Of a stretch of 64,000 bases of DNA, positions 52,701 through 63,726 are shown in pieces. The notes under the pieces are model-generated. The model ran no database searches and was not told the origin of the DNA. It worked only from the letters and a program-made list of their open reading frames with translations. The DNA comes from Rhynchopus euleeides (lineage: Eukaryota > Euglenozoa > Diplonemea > Diplonemida > Diplonemidae). The first letter of the stretch is position 1, and each line of letters begins with the position of its first letter. Both the position numbers and the translations under genes were made by a program. The stretch spans positions 558,001 to 622,000 of the forward strand of contig OY723290.1 of the NCBI GenBank assembly GCA_963210315.1, read 5' to 3'.

Positions 52701-53719
52701 GAGAGGAAGCAGCAGGCGAGGAGGGTGGCGTCAGAGCCTTCTGCCGCATGCGCCTTGATGACACAGCTGGTGTCCTGCTGCAGGTCGAAGAGGTGCACGA
52801 TGCCCGCGTCAGTCAGTGCCATCAGCAGGTTGCCCTGGGTGTCGAGCGCCACAGGCCTGTGGGACAGCTGGTGTGTGCTGGCGGGCGCCTTCTTCGCGGT
52901 GTCTTTTGCCCCCATCGCGTCTTCGCAGCCCCACACGCTGACATGCTGCTCGTCGGCTGCGAAGGATGCAAACCGTTCGCCACCCTCGAAGAACTGCAGC
53001 GCCGCGGCGGGCCCCGAGTGGCCCGTGTATCGCAGCAGCACCGGAAACTTCTTCGCCCCCCGCTCCGCGTGCACCAGGCACAGCTTCTTCGCCCCGACAG
53101 TAACCAGCCCGCTCTCGCTCTCTATCGCGATTGACGCTGTGCCTTTCGGTAATTCGGCGTCGCTTTGCTGGTGCTCCACGGATTTTGCTTTCCGCTTTGC
53201 TGAGAAGGTCACAATGCGGAGGTGCTGCTGCGTGGCAACGAAGAGCTGCCCCTGCTTGTCGAAGGCCACGCTCTGCACTGCTGCAGGCATGGTTGTCTCG
53301 AGGAGCTGCTCATCCGACTGCGTGCTCCACACGAAAGCCTGTGGGGTGTGGCGGCGGGTGCGGCAGGCGAGCGGGGCTGCAAAACAGAGCAGGGGGCAAG
53401 GAGGGGCAGGTCACGCCATACCGAACCAGAGCTGCACCCTGTCGCCACCACCTGACTGCCACCGACAGACCCCCACGCGAGGCTCGTCACCCCGTGGGAC
53501 ATGCTGTTCGGGGGTGTGAGCGTCTTCTCTAGGCTCCCTGACTGCACATCGTACAACTGTGAGGAGGAGAGTGCGGATTCATACAGACGGCGAGAAAAAC
53601 ACAAGAGATACAACCCACTCAGCAGCACGGCAGCAACATACCCGGATGCAGTTGTTGTGGACGAGCGCGAAGCTCGTCCTCGCCTCGTTGAAAGCGCAGT
53701 GCGCTCTTGATTGATTCAT
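49759..53719 (-). CDS. WDR43: WDR43/UTP5-like WD40 protein of the small-subunit processome (616 aa)
   Basis: Seven exons: 53642-53719, 53422-53556, 52298-53338, 52004-52093, 51778-51864, 51534-51626 and 49759-50085, total 617 codons. All introns are phase 0, begin GTATG and end RCAG. The N-terminal ~330 residues are WD40-like (VTSLAWGS, SAFVWSTQS, AAVQSVAFDKQG). A Utp12-type helical domain follows (LPWIRAVLAFHSQHLLSL; STYHQLALMKGRLDVVIGR). The last exon is a strongly acidic tail (DEDEADDDDEEDEED). In yeast and animals this protein belongs to the t-UTP/UtpA complex that starts 18S pre-rRNA processing in the nucleolus. Intron 6 (50086-51533) is 1448 bp and houses a giant palindrome and a broken plus-strand reading frame; the other introns are 83-204 bp. 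Confidence 0.85.
50240..50812 (+). pseudogene. Degenerate antisense coding-like remnant in the WDR43 intron
   Basis: On the plus strand, GLVRWPAEWRRR (about 50324) and GLVRCPAEW followed by a stop and RFGDARNSHSDELVRGGG (from about 50615) resemble each other. A third stretch, RLEDALSYFAWLGRREDSAR, follows. The shared DNA GAGGGGCTGGTGAGGTG repeats 291 bases apart. Frames are broken by stops, and I do not recognise the family. It could be a decayed mobile-element gene or chance coding-like sequence. Confidence 0.25.
50826..51516. repeat. 691-bp near-perfect palindrome built of nested TACATGTA-type palindromes
   Basis: The left arm starts CACGGTGGGATCTTGTAAAT and the right arm ends with its reverse complement at 51516. 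The centre is TTGCATGCAA at about 51170/51171. Arms match over about 345 bases with only scattered mismatches. Each arm is made of short palindromes (TACATGTA, TTGCATGCAA, ATTATACATGTATAAT, CTTGTCATGCAAG). It is very A/T-rich in a GC-rich window and lies wholly inside WDR43 intron 6. No target duplication or ORF is seen. A transcript would fold into a single long hairpin. Confidence 0.9.
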
Positions 53720-54700
53720 GGTGTCGGTGTGTTGGACAACAGGCGCCGTCCTCTGCAGTGGTGTACGGTGGATCAGGAGGAGACGAAGGATAATGACCAA
53801 CGTACGCGGGAGGGCTGAGGGAGGGAGGGCTTGCTGCAGGCATTCTCTGCACAAAATGGCGTCAGCACCGTGCGGCAGGGTGGGGTGTGTGGGGCGGGGG
53901 GGTGTCTGATCCCTCGCGTGGTTTCGTTCCTTCCATCAACCGACCTCTTGAGAGCCAGAGTGCCCGGCCGGCTCCACTCACCCCCCTGCGACAAAAACCA
54001 CACAAACAGGTGCAGCTACACCGATGGACGTATACTCCCACCCCCCACCCGACAGACTCTGGCATCTACGACGAGGGTGGGTGAGTGGGGGGAAAGGGTG
54101 GATGACAGGCGATCGTAGCGCGCCACACGTCTCTAATACGAACGCACCTCACTCATGCGTGAATCGTTTTGTGTGTAGGGCTGGAGACCGCACACCGAGC
54201 ACGCGACACTGCTCTTTGATGCGACCCTCACCACATCCGCATGTTCACAGGTCGGGACCCAGAGTCAAACCCGCTCTACAGCCTCCGCTGTGCGCACGCA
54301 GCATTCACCTGGCACTGCCTGCCCCCCGCAACACCCCCACCCCCACCCCCACCCCCCCGCCCTGTCAGACGTCATCATTTGCTGATTATCCGCAACCCGA
54401 ACAATGACACAAAGGGCACGGGTGTTTTTCGGTGATTTCCTTTCTAACGTGCTCAAAACAACCTACACCTGCACCTTCTCCCAAAGAAGAAGAAGAAAAA
54501 GTACCCCCCCCAACTCTGTGGTTCCATCCAGGGGGTGTGTAGGTGGGGCGCAGACAGCACCGCACCCCTCCACCACCCCCCCCCCCCAGCCAAAAACACA
54601 CGGCACCACACAACCCCACTTCGACTTAGAGATAGATTTTTGTTTGAAAGAGACGAGGCGCTGCTGCGCTGCACCTCTGCGCTCTCTCCCTCCCTCCCCC
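53720..54700. other. Intergenic, nothing recognised
   Basis: Spacer between the WDR43 start codon and the NUP160 stop. C/G-rich with C runs. No ORF with a motif. Confidence 0.45.
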
Positions 54701-57700
54701 TCAGCTGGTGACAAACAGAGGTGCCCCAAAGGGGGCGGAGAACCCGGTCTGTGCCTGTCTGGAGAGGGCGTGCCCTGCGGTGGATTGGGCAGGCGTTGCC
54801 CTGCCCGCTGCCCAGAGCTCTGTGAGGCGGGCCACCTTGGCGCGGAAGAGCTGCTGCGCCTGAAGCAGCGCTGCTGGGCTGGAGGGGTCCTCCGCGGCTG
54901 CACTCGCCAGCGCCTCGTCGCACCTCGCCAGCAGGGAGTCCAGCAGAGACACGGGCACCGTGCCCTTCGGGGAGAAGTCGGTGCACCCGACAGCCTTGCA
55001 CCCCTGGGCCTGCCACTGCACGTAGTCAATTGCAACCTCGAGAGCGAGCGTCAGGGAGGCCCAGCTGCCGTGCTCCGCACAGACACGCACGATGGTGTCG
55101 GGGCGGTTCACCCTGAGGGGGCCTGCGATGTTGCCCGACGGGGTGCCGCCCCTGCCGACGACGACGCGGAGGACTGCCACGTGGTACTGCCACACAGAGG
55201 ATTCGGTGGAGTACTTCTTCAGCAGTGTGTGCACCTCGGCCCACAGGTTGCGCTGTGATGGGGGGTGGTGTGGGTGGGGGTAGGTGGGGAGGGCAGTATA
55301 TGGGCTCGGCATGTTGATTGAGAGCTGCTGGATGCTGGATGCTGGATCCAGTGGTACCTCTTCAGGGGAGGGGCATACCCTGGTCTTGGCGGAGACCGAG
55401 CCGTCAAACTCGGCATCGACGCAGCGCGTTGCGGCTGCTGTGAACACAGGCTCCAGTGACAGCTTCCGTGCGTCTGCGAACCGTGCCTGTTGATGGGGAG
55501 GAGGGGTTGCGTTGGTGGCGGGGGGAGGTGTGTGTGAGGAACGGGGGGGAGGGGGAGGGGGGGGGGACCCGGATGAAATGCAACATCACAAAAAAAACAG
55601 AACTGGCTGCATACCGCTTGGATGAAGAGAGACTTCTCGACGAGCAGGTCCAACAGCTCGCTGTTTGTGCGCTGCTGCAGCTGGAGAGCTGTGGGGAGGG
55701 GCAGTGGACAGTGGGCAACAGGCAGTGGGGTGCAGTGGGGGAAGCATCAACGGCTGGATTCAAACCCCCTTGGCACCCAGAGAAGAATGCATACGGGAGA
55801 GCTGTGTGCGCTTCAGCAGGGCAACCTCTGCCTCCAGAGTGCAGCGGCGCGCCGCAAGCACATCGAGAGAGACGAAGTCCGGCACTGCGTGGGGCGCGGC
55901 TGCGGCGGCAGGCTGGGTGTGGGCACCCCCACTGGGGTCGTCACCGACAAGGCAGAAGCCCGGCTGGTCTGCCGCGAGGAGCAGGTTGGTCGCAAGGCAG
56001 ATGGCAGACACCGCCGCCTCCATGTGGTGCAGCCCGGCACGCGGTGCGGACCGCACGCGCTCCACAATCCGGTAGCTCACGCGTGCCGCTGCACGGTACT
56101 CCATGCGCTGCACGAGGAACTGCACGAGCACCTCGTAGTAGCGGGGCAGGTTGTGCCCGTCCAGCAGGTGGTGGATGGAGGCCTGGTCGCCCTTCGCCAG
56201 GAGCAGGCGGCTCAGCATGCCCACAGGGCTGACGGCATGCCTGTGGTTGGGCATCAGCTGGAGCGGGTTTGAGGCGCTGGCGACGCAGCGCAGCACCAGC
56301 GGCAGCAGCCCCGCGTACCCCACCACCAGCTGCACCGGGCGCTGCTCGGTGGCGGTGCACTCCTTCAGGACGATGCTGACGGAGAACTTGTACTCGTCGG
56401 TCCCCTCCTGGGTGCTGACACGCACCGCGTTGCCGAGCAGCAGCTCCGCATCGCCCGATGCCCACTTCAGGTCGATGCCAGGCCCACTGGCACCCGACAG
56501 GCCCGTCACCACGCAGACAGAGATCGACCTGTGAGGGGATGACAGCATGGAATACGAAGCAGAAGACCCAAACAGAGAAACAGAGAAACAGAGAAAGGTG
56601 TGCTGACATACAACGCTGCCTGCCGTGCTGCGGCATAGCCCTTTGCCGTCTGCGTCCCCACGGAGGGGAGGCGCACCGTCACCACGCTCGCCGATGGATT
56701 CGCCGTGTCCGGCTCGATTGTCGCGGAGATGGGCGACGCCTGCAGGGTGGTGTGTTTGGTAAGTTGCATGTGTGGGTGGGGGCTTTGGAGGCAATCTCAC
56801 ACAATACAACCCTTCCCCAACCCCTCCATCCCAACCACATACCACTCTGGGCTTCCACCCGTAAGCGAGGAAGCGCTGGAGGGGGACAGACCCTGCCGAG
56901 AAGACGGCATCGATGAGGGTCGCCATCTGCTTCTCCAGCACAGGGGGGTCGGGGCAGGCGAGCGCCGCATGGAAGATAGCGTCCCACTTCTGCCCAATCC
57001 CGGCCAGCACCGCGGGGGACCGCGACGGCGTCGCAAGCGCCTGGGGGTGCCGTGCGGCAGTCACCGCCGCACCCCGCCGCACCCTGTCAACCTCCTCGTC
57101 GAGAGCCCAGGCTGTGACCTGCGCCAGGAAGTCCCAGTCCTTCGGGCGCCAGAAGGGGATCCCCTTCAAGAGGGCCTCCACCGGGGGCGACACCGCCACC
57201 ACCACCGCACGCACCGCCTGCGACAGCCGGCTGTGCCCGAAGGTATCGATCGCACCCGACGCCATCGCATCCACCTCCAGCCGCCGCTGCTCCAGCTGCA
57301 GCACCAGCGCCCGCGCCGTGAGGAACAGATAGAGCGTTGCAGGATCCACACCGAGGGTGCCCCCGAAGACACCCCAGAACTGCGACTCGGAGTAGGTGGG
57401 GAAGCCGGTGGGCTGTGCCTCCGCCACAGGCTCCCAGAAGCACAGCGGGGCGGCAGGGGTGCTGCCCGCAACGAAGGGAAGGAACTCATGCTGCACCGCA
57501 TGCGGGGTGTGCGCGAGGTTCAGCGCAAGCCGCTTGAAATCCTGATGCGCGTTCGGCCCGCTCAGCGCACTCTCACAGGAGAAGTAGCAGTGCGACGCCA
57601 CGAAGTGGTTGAAATCCCTGTGGCTCGCCTTCGCCTCCTGCAGGTGCCGCAGCACCTCCTCCTTCGAGGGGCCCTCCCCCTCCATGTCCGCATCGCCATC

Positions 57701-58645
57701 CGCCCACCCAGCCTCCGCCTGCCGCAGCCTCTCGGCGTACACCGCATCGGGGTCGCTGAGGGAGTACAGCGTGCCGAAGGCAGACACACCACCGAACCGC
57801 ATACGCGACCTCAGCACCCCCACGATGATGCGCGAGGGGGACGCGCCATGGGCGAAGCCCCCCGAGGATGACGCTGCTGTGGGTGCGGTGGCGGTGTCCT
57901 CCGAGAGGTGGTCGCGGTGGGAGAGAAGGCAGACGACACGGCGGACCGCCGAATGGAGCGCCCCGCTCGGCACGCAGCGGTCCCTCTCAAACGCCTCCTG
58001 GGTCACCGTGGTGAGGGTGGAGGCGCTGGGGTGAATTGTCTCACGCAGGGACAGCTGGCTGGCGTCGTCTGCGCTGCACAGCACCCTGTAGACATGTGTC
58101 TCCACCGCAGCGCGGTGCAACGCGGTTGATATCAAACGCGTGAGACGCGCTTCATGCCGCTCTGCGCCCTGGAGGCCCCGGCACAGCGTCAGAAGGGCCG
58201 CGGTGTACAGCGCAATGCACAGCACAGAGTAGGCGTTGACGTAGGCCTTGAGGAAGGCGGATTGGAGGGGTTCGGCAGCGTCGTGGCCTGGCTCGGCCTG
58301 CAGGACGTCGACGAGGTGTTCGCAGAAGCGGAGGACGGGTGTGGCCTGGGCGAGGCCCACAGTGCTCTCGCCCCCCGAGCAGTGGACAAGGTAGGCGGCG
58401 TGCTGCAGGTAGTCCGCAATGGCCTCCGGCTCCTGGAGGTACGTCACGTCGCCTTGCTTCTCGAAGATCCCCTGGAGGAGGTCGTCAACGATCTCATCGA
58501 GGGTGTCCAGGAGGTGCTCGTTCTGCCGCAGCCCGACGTGCAGCTCCTCCGGCACCGCGTCCCCGAAGAGGCCGCGGAGTGCGTCGTCCACCTTCACGGC
58601 CTTGATGCGCTCGTCCGCACCCCCTGAGGCCCGGCCATGGTGCAT
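54701..58645 (-). CDS. NUP160: NUP160/Nup120-like nucleoporin of the Y complex (1132 aa)
   Basis: Six exons: 56843-58645, 56612-56739, 55795-56528, 55615-55688, 55379-55486 and 54701-55252, total 1133 codons. Every intron starts GTATG and ends RCAG. The C-terminal half follows the NUP160 pattern in order: YYEVLVQFLVQRMEYRAAARV; VSLDVLAARRCTLEAEVALL; NSELLDLLVEKSLFIQAARF; RKLSLEPVFTAAATRCV; LLKKYSTESSVWQYHVAVLR; and LTLALEVAIDYVQW, then VPVSLLDSLLARC. The N-terminal part is helical or mixed, and I could not recognise the usual beta-propeller. NUP160 is a core scaffold of the outer ring (Nup107-160 complex) of the nuclear pore. Length is between yeast Nup120 (about 1040) and human NUP160 (about 1440). 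The exon-2/exon-3 junction is phase 2 (TT|G). Start: the first ATG of the long first exon. Confidence 0.8.
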
Positions 58646-59303
58646 CGCCCCGCAGGGGGAGGCAGGAGGGGCGGAAGGGTGCTTCCTGATGAGGGGTCAG
58701 AGTGTGTTGTGTTGTGGAGGAGATTTGCTCTTTGATTTGTGATCAATTTGGGATTTTTACGGGGGTAAAAAAAAAAGATTGGGCGGTGTGTGTGTGTGTG
58801 GGGGTGGCGGCGGCGCGTTGCTTCTTTGTTTTCGTTCAGCCGTTACTCAGGGGAGATATTTTTTTCTGGTTGCTCCCACCATCGTTCTTGATGCGGAGGT
58901 GTGTGTCTGTGGCATGCCATCCTCCCCTCCCAACACACATACACCCTGGGTCTGTGATCTGCCCAGCACACACCCTTGATGCGACTCTTCAAAACACACC
59001 ACAGCACAAAGCCCAAAAGTTTCACTGTGCCGCCCATTTGTGATAGAGGGCTGGGGGGGACCCCACCTGTGATCCGCACCTCAGACGCGAAGACAACCAA
59101 ATCACCCCCCCCCCCCCCCATCCCCTCCTCACACCGCTCTGACGATGATTTCACCACGAAGCAAACTGCAGAGCACCATCCCACACACAAAACTCCCCCC
59201 CCCCTCCCCCCATCTCCCCCAATCATCCTCGACTTATCGACTTAGGAGGAGCATGCTAAGACCTTCTTCTAGGCCACAACACCCACACCACCACCGCACC
59301 GCC
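58646..59303. other. Intergenic, nothing recognised
   Basis: Spacer between the NUP160 start and the SHQ1 stop. A GT-rich stretch at about 58787-58800 and C runs at about 59106-59119. Confidence 0.45.
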
Positions 59304-61088
59304 TCACTCCTGCTCTGCCGCAAGCGCCTCAATCTCATCCAGCGGGAGCCCAAGCATCTCCTTAGGTGTGGAGGCCAGGCAGGCTGCCAGAGCAGAGCCC
59401 CACTTCTGCAGGGTGTCAGGGGAGACGGACTGCACCCATGTCGCGTAGGGGGCGACGTACAGCTTCGAGAGGGGGTGCTTGAACTCATCACGGTCCAGAT
59501 GCCACTTGATGCGGAGGAGGATGCGTACGATAAGCACCTTGTTCCCCTGGGAGAGGATGTGGGCGACATCCCAGAGGCAGCGCCTGGCGAGTGCGATGTG
59601 GCGGTAGAGAGGGAAGGTGAGGGCGCGTCTGATGAAGCAGATCACGACGTGCCGGACAGAGGGGAGGGGCACGCAGTAGGACAGCGTCGGGGAGAGCTTC
59701 GTGATGGTCCAAACGCTCTCGCTGGAGCCCTCCAGATCCGTCGTCAGCAGGTCGTAGCAGAAGCACGCCAGCAGATCCATCAGCCCACACATCGACTCCG
59801 CCTCGTTCGTCACGAGGTACCGCTTCTTCGGCAGCCTCAGCATTTCCTCCCTCTCCCAGGCGCTCAGCCCCTCCCCATCCCTCCACTTCGAAGGGTGCGG
59901 CGGCATCTCCTCCCTGTCCCCCGCCCCGCTGGGCGCCGCCAGATCCACCGCAACATCGTCCCTCTCGGCACCCCACTCCGGGTTGGCCCCCTCCTCCCCT
60001 CCGCCCTGCTGGCGCGACTGATACTCCTCACGCGTCATCAGATACCCCGACAGGCCCCCACCGGTCGCCAGGCTGGACCTCCCGATATCGCTGGGGTTCT
60101 GGAAGGCAGCCGGAGGAGCCCCGCCAGGCTGCTGCTCAGCAGGCGTGGGTGTGGGTGTCGGGGCGGGCGCATCGGGTGCCGGGGTGGGGGCTGTCTGGGG
60201 CGCCTCCTCGCTCCCGCTGTCCTCCATGCCCTCATCGCCGTCAGGCAGCTCCTGGATGAGCGGGGCTGCGCCGCAGCGCGGCCCGGCGCCAGGCTCCCCC
60301 AGCGAGCAGAGGTAGTCGAAGGAGGGCGGTGCTGCGGTGGGGAGGTAGTAGGGGGGTTTGGCGCCGTCTGCGGTGCCCGGTTCGGTCTCGCCGGCGGTGG
60401 GGTTGCCGAAGGGCGTGGTGGTGTGGCAGGAGGTGGGGTAGAGCTGGCCCTGGAGGATGAGCTTGATCTGCGAGGGGTCCTGCAGGTCGGCCACGTATTG
60501 ATCACACCCCGTAGTGAGGAACTTTTCCGCCTCCCCACCCCGCATCGCCTCTATCCGCTCCCCAACAGGGGTCGCGTCGATGTCCATCTCTGTGCAGAAG
60601 ATCTCGCCCCGCGTCTCCGCGAAGAACCCCGCGTACTCGTGGTTGAACCCGTAGAACCCTCCTGCGTGTGCTGGGGGTGGGTCGGAGGCTGCCTCCTGCT
60701 TGAGCTCGTAGTCGAGGTCGGAGGACTCCTCGCTCTCCTCGTCGTCAGCAGGGGTGTCGGGGTTGAGCTCCTCAACCAGCTTCTTCCGCTCCTTGGTGGT
60801 GGTGAGCAGCTTCGTGGTGCAGTCGAGGTCTGTAAAGACCTCGCCCTTGTTGAGCTTGGGGATGAGGACCGTCATGATCTCGGAGTCGACATCGTATGTC
60901 GCCTTCGCATCCTCGTTTTCGATGATCTGCTGGTCGAAAGTGAGGCGGAGGTAGTAGGGTGTGGCGCTGAAGGTGACGCGTGCCCCGTCCACCACAAACT
61001 GCACGTCGTTGGTCTTGACGTGCACCAGCCGCATCTTCAGGATCACAAAGCTGTGATCCTGCGTGCACCAGAACCGAGGGGTGATCAT
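59304..61088 (-). CDS. SHQ1: SHQ1-like H/ACA snoRNP assembly chaperone (594 aa)
   Basis: Single-exon ORF; the ATG at 61086-61088 gives the family N-terminus MITPRFWCTQDHSFVILKMR, followed by a CS/p23-like beta-sandwich to about residue 90 (VQFVVDGARVTFSATPYYLR). The SHQ1-specific helical domain follows in two blocks, YGFNHEYAGFFAETRGEIF (about 150) and the C-terminal VLIVRILLRIKWHLDRDEF and PLSKLYVAPYATWVQSVS region. They are separated by a long acidic/Pro-Thr-rich linker. SHQ1 holds free dyskerin/Cbf5 as an RNA mimic before H/ACA snoRNPs and telomerase RNP are assembled in the nucleus. An upstream in-frame Met is not used because the family starts MxTPxF. It is bigger than yeast Shq1 (507 aa), mostly in the linker. 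Confidence 0.88.
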   Translation of the reverse strand: MITPRFWCTQDHSFVILKMRLVHVKTNDVQFVVDGARVTFSATPYYLRLTFDQQIIENEDAKATYDVDSEIMTVLIPKLNKGEVFTDLDCTTKLLTTTKERKKLVEELNPDTPADDEESEESSDLDYELKQEAASDPPPAHAGGFYGFNHEYAGFFAETRGEIFCTEMDIDATPVGERIEAMRGGEAEKFLTTGCDQYVADLQDPSQIKLILQGQLYPTSCHTTTPFGNPTAGETEPGTADGAKPPYYLPTAAPPSFDYLCSLGEPGAGPRCGAAPLIQELPDGDEGMEDSGSEEAPQTAPTPAPDAPAPTPTPTPAEQQPGGAPPAAFQNPSDIGRSSLATGGGLSGYLMTREEYQSRQQGGGEEGANPEWGAERDDVAVDLAAPSGAGDREEMPPHPSKWRDGEGLSAWEREEMLRLPKKRYLVTNEAESMCGLMDLLACFCYDLLTTDLEGSSESVWTITKLSPTLSYCVPLPSVRHVVICFIRRALTFPLYRHIALARRCLWDVAHILSQGNKVLIVRILLRIKWHLDRDEFKHPLSKLYVAPYATWVQSVSPDTLQKWGSALAACLASTPKEMLGLPLDEIEALAAEQE

Positions 61089-61871
61089 TGTGCTTAACCC
61101 GACCTCTCCTCTCCACCCCCGGTGCACGTCCTAAATACAACGTGTACACCTGCTCGAGTGGAAGTGGGATGGGGCATGGTGAAGTGCAGAGGGAGGGGAG
61201 GAGGAGGAGGTGGTGGTGGGCGGAAGGGCGGAACATGAAACGGGCAAGGGCGATGCAATCATGCATTTTCCAATGAGGGCTGGTGTCTGCATGCGGCCAA
61301 ACAAGGGGGAGGGAGGGGGGTGGGTAGTTCCGCGGCATGTGTTTGATTTCTTCCTGAAGTCGGGCTGCCCAGCTGCACGTGATTTTGCACGTGCCGCACG
61401 ACTCATCACTTCACTTGACAGATACGACAAGACACTCGCGCTGCACACGCAGGCGGTTGACAATCTTTCGACAATCGGCCTGCCGGATCAGGCCCAACAT
61501 TTTGAAGCCTTTTTTGAGCCGAACTTTCAGTACTTCCCCTCGCCGTGCCGTGTGTGGTGACAATCACACACGCCACATGCAACCAGACAGACATATGCCA
61601 TACCCCACCCCCCCACAGGCACACAGCAAAGTGAGCTCTGTGTGACTGGAGACAGCTGCCGGGCACACCACTACCTCCCCCCCACAACACCCGAGGACGC
61701 GCGTCTTGGAAAAGAACATGCGACAGGGTGACCTGCGAGGGGGCGAGGGGCAGGGCCAGCGGAACAGGTTGCGACGCAGTGCAGCCCATCTTCGAAGAGC
61801 AGGGCTCATTTTTTTTTCAAAAAAGACAAGAAAGATCACACCCCCACACTCCCTCACCCCCCCCACACCGC
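61089..61871. other. Intergenic, nothing recognised
   Basis: Spacer between the SHQ1 start and the next gene's stop. No motif-bearing ORF. Confidence 0.45.
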
Positions 61872-62894
61872 CTACCCAATATCAGGGAGCTTTGGCGCAC
61901 CTTTCGCGTTCTGCCTGAGGGACATCCCCACAGCACACCCCTTCTTACAGCACCGCAGCCTCGACGCGGATATCAGCTTTGAGAACCGGAAACACCGGGC
62001 GCAGTACACAGGCCCCCCCCCTCCTCCCCCGCCATCACCGCCGCCCTCCGCAACCCCGCTGCCTTCCAGGCGAGGCAGGGCCGAACTGCCTCTGCTGGGG
62101 GGATACGCCACATCCAGGGCACCCTTGTCTGTCACGCGAGGAGGGGGCGACCCGCTGAGGCACCGCGCGCTGAAGCCCTCCTCAACTGGGCCCTTCCCAG
62201 CCGGCCGGGGCTGGGAAGAACCCAGCCTAGCAGCAGGCCCAGGCGTGGCCCCTCTGAGGGGTGCGAGCTTGATTCCGTGGTCACGCTCCGCGACGCTGTT
62301 GCCCAGCCCGTCGGGGTCAGGCATCTCTTCGCTCTCTGACCCCCCAGTGCGAGGCTTTTTTGCAGGGGAGGCAGGGGGACCCCGCACGTCTGCCGCGAGG
62401 CTCGCGAGGAATGCGACACCTCCCTTTGTCTCCTCCAGCGTGCGCTGCGCCTTGGCCTGTTTGCGGGCTGCGGTCAGGCCGATCCAGGGGTTTTCCGCCT
62501 GGGGGCATCCCTCGGCACGCCCCCAGAGCTTGGTTGCGACTGCGGAGGACCAGCGGTTCTGCTGCTGCGCCAGCAGCAGCTGGTGCTTCCCAGCGGAAGG
62601 CGGAGGGGAGGTCTCAGCCGTGGAGGCGAGCTGCAGCACGCTGTGCACCTGGGTGCCCTGCGGGGGGTGCCCCGGGTGGCGCGTGCCGCGCTTCTTCGGC
62701 TTGGCGGTGGTGCGGGGGTCGCGGAGTGCCGGCGGCTGCTTCCCGTTGTGGGGGCGCAGCGCGGGGGTGGGGCTGTAGCGTGCGGTGGTTGCGGTACACC
62801 CATCAGGCCCGGGGGGGTACTGCAGGGCTGACCCGCAGTGCAACCAGTTCCCGGGCTGGGAGGCTGCCCCGAAGGACGACAAGAGAGAGGCCAT
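61872..62894 (-). CDS. Hypothetical protein with C-terminal Cys cluster, 340 aa
   Basis: ORF from the ATG at 62892-62894 (MASLLSSFGAASQPGNWL). Most of it is low-complexity Pro/Ala/Gly/Arg-rich, likely disordered. It has a short amphipathic patch NPWIGLTAARKQAKAQRTLE near residue 140, a basic KKPRTGG possible nuclear signal near 180, and a Gly run before the end. The C-terminus carries C298-x2-C301...C315-C316-x3-C320, a plausible zinc-binding knuckle in an otherwise Cys-poor protein. Family not recognised. An intact 1-kb frame and its place in the minus-strand array support a gene; the low complexity is a reason for caution. Confidence 0.5.
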   Translation of the reverse strand: MASLLSSFGAASQPGNWLHCGSALQYPPGPDGCTATTARYSPTPALRPHNGKQPPALRDPRTTAKPKKRGTRHPGHPPQGTQVHSVLQLASTAETSPPPSAGKHQLLLAQQQNRWSSAVATKLWGRAEGCPQAENPWIGLTAARKQAKAQRTLEETKGGVAFLASLAADVRGPPASPAKKPRTGGSESEEMPDPDGLGNSVAERDHGIKLAPLRGATPGPAARLGSSQPRPAGKGPVEEGFSARCLSGSPPPRVTDKGALDVAYPPSRGSSALPRLEGSGVAEGGGDGGGGGGGPVYCARCFRFSKLISASRLRCCKKGCAVGMSLRQNAKGAPKLPDIG

Positions 62895-63309
62895 TGGGGA
62901 GGCGGCACACACACATGCCGCCAGCTGAGGGGTGGTGGTGGTGGGTGGGTGTGTGATAATGTGGAATCCAGAAAGATCTCAGTGATATAGATGCGGTGTG
63001 TGGGAGCCCCATGCTGAAACCCTGCAGAGAAATATAGCGCAACAGCGACTCGAGGTTTCCAAAGGTGGGGCGAGGGGGGGGATGGTGGGAAAGGGTGGGG
63101 GATCGCTGCTCCTGTGTGTGAGTTGGGCACATCCTGCCATGTCCCACAGAGGCATCGGGGCAACACATGGCAACAGTGCCATGGGTGGGGGGGGGAGTGG
63201 AGTGGGGTGTGTTGGGTCGGGGTGGGGCGTTATAACCCGATATATGACCCCCGCCGAATGCCCACTCGCCCCCCCCCCCCACCCACACCCACAGCCTTTT
63301 CACAGTCTC

Positions 63310-63726
63310 TTATGCCGCCAGTTCACATATTTTGTAAAAATATGATTTTTCAAAGGGGGGTCCTCTCTCCGGCGAGCCGACGAGGGCACCTCCGTGCATT
63401 TTCCAGCTAAGCAAGCAGAGAAATGACGAAGATTGCCGGAAGAAAACCCCACCACGCTGTGCCTCCCCCCCCCCCCCCCACCCATCCCACCTTCTGTTTG
63501 TGCTCTCCCCACACACAACATATATGCATGAGGCATATGAGAAGAAGGCATTCTCCCCGAACCCCACACCCCAACCCAACCCCAAGAAACACCATATCCG
63601 ATGCCACAAGACAGGAGGCCAGACAGAGGGGTAGCTAATCACCCCCTTCCCACCTGAGGGAAGGGGGTGAGCATACCAGGCGGTAATGCGTTGGGGGGAG
63701 ATGTGGCAACAGCCGCAACAGAGGGC
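63310..63726 (-). CDS. Possible 3' exons of a further gene (partial)
   Basis: A likely terminal exon at 63310-63406 is preceded by GCTTGCTTAG and reads WKMHGGALVGSPERGPPFEK then SYFYKICELAA and a stop. An exon ending at 63677, just before GTATGCTCACC, joins in frame (CHISPQRITAC|WKMHGG) if its start is near 63726. A further stretch reading VTVKTVDLARLGVG at about 63920-63950 may be another exon. The gene would begin beyond base 64000. The acceptor ends TTAG, not the RCAG seen in other genes here, which lowers confidence. No family recognised. Confidence 0.3.
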   Translation of the reverse strand, partial: ALCCGCCHISPQRITAWYAHPLPSGGKGVISYPSVWPPVLWHRIWCFLGLGWGVGFGENAFFSYASCIYVVCGESTNRRWDGWGGGGEAQRGGVFFRQSSSFLCLLSWKMHGGALVGSPERGPPFEKSYFYKICELAA

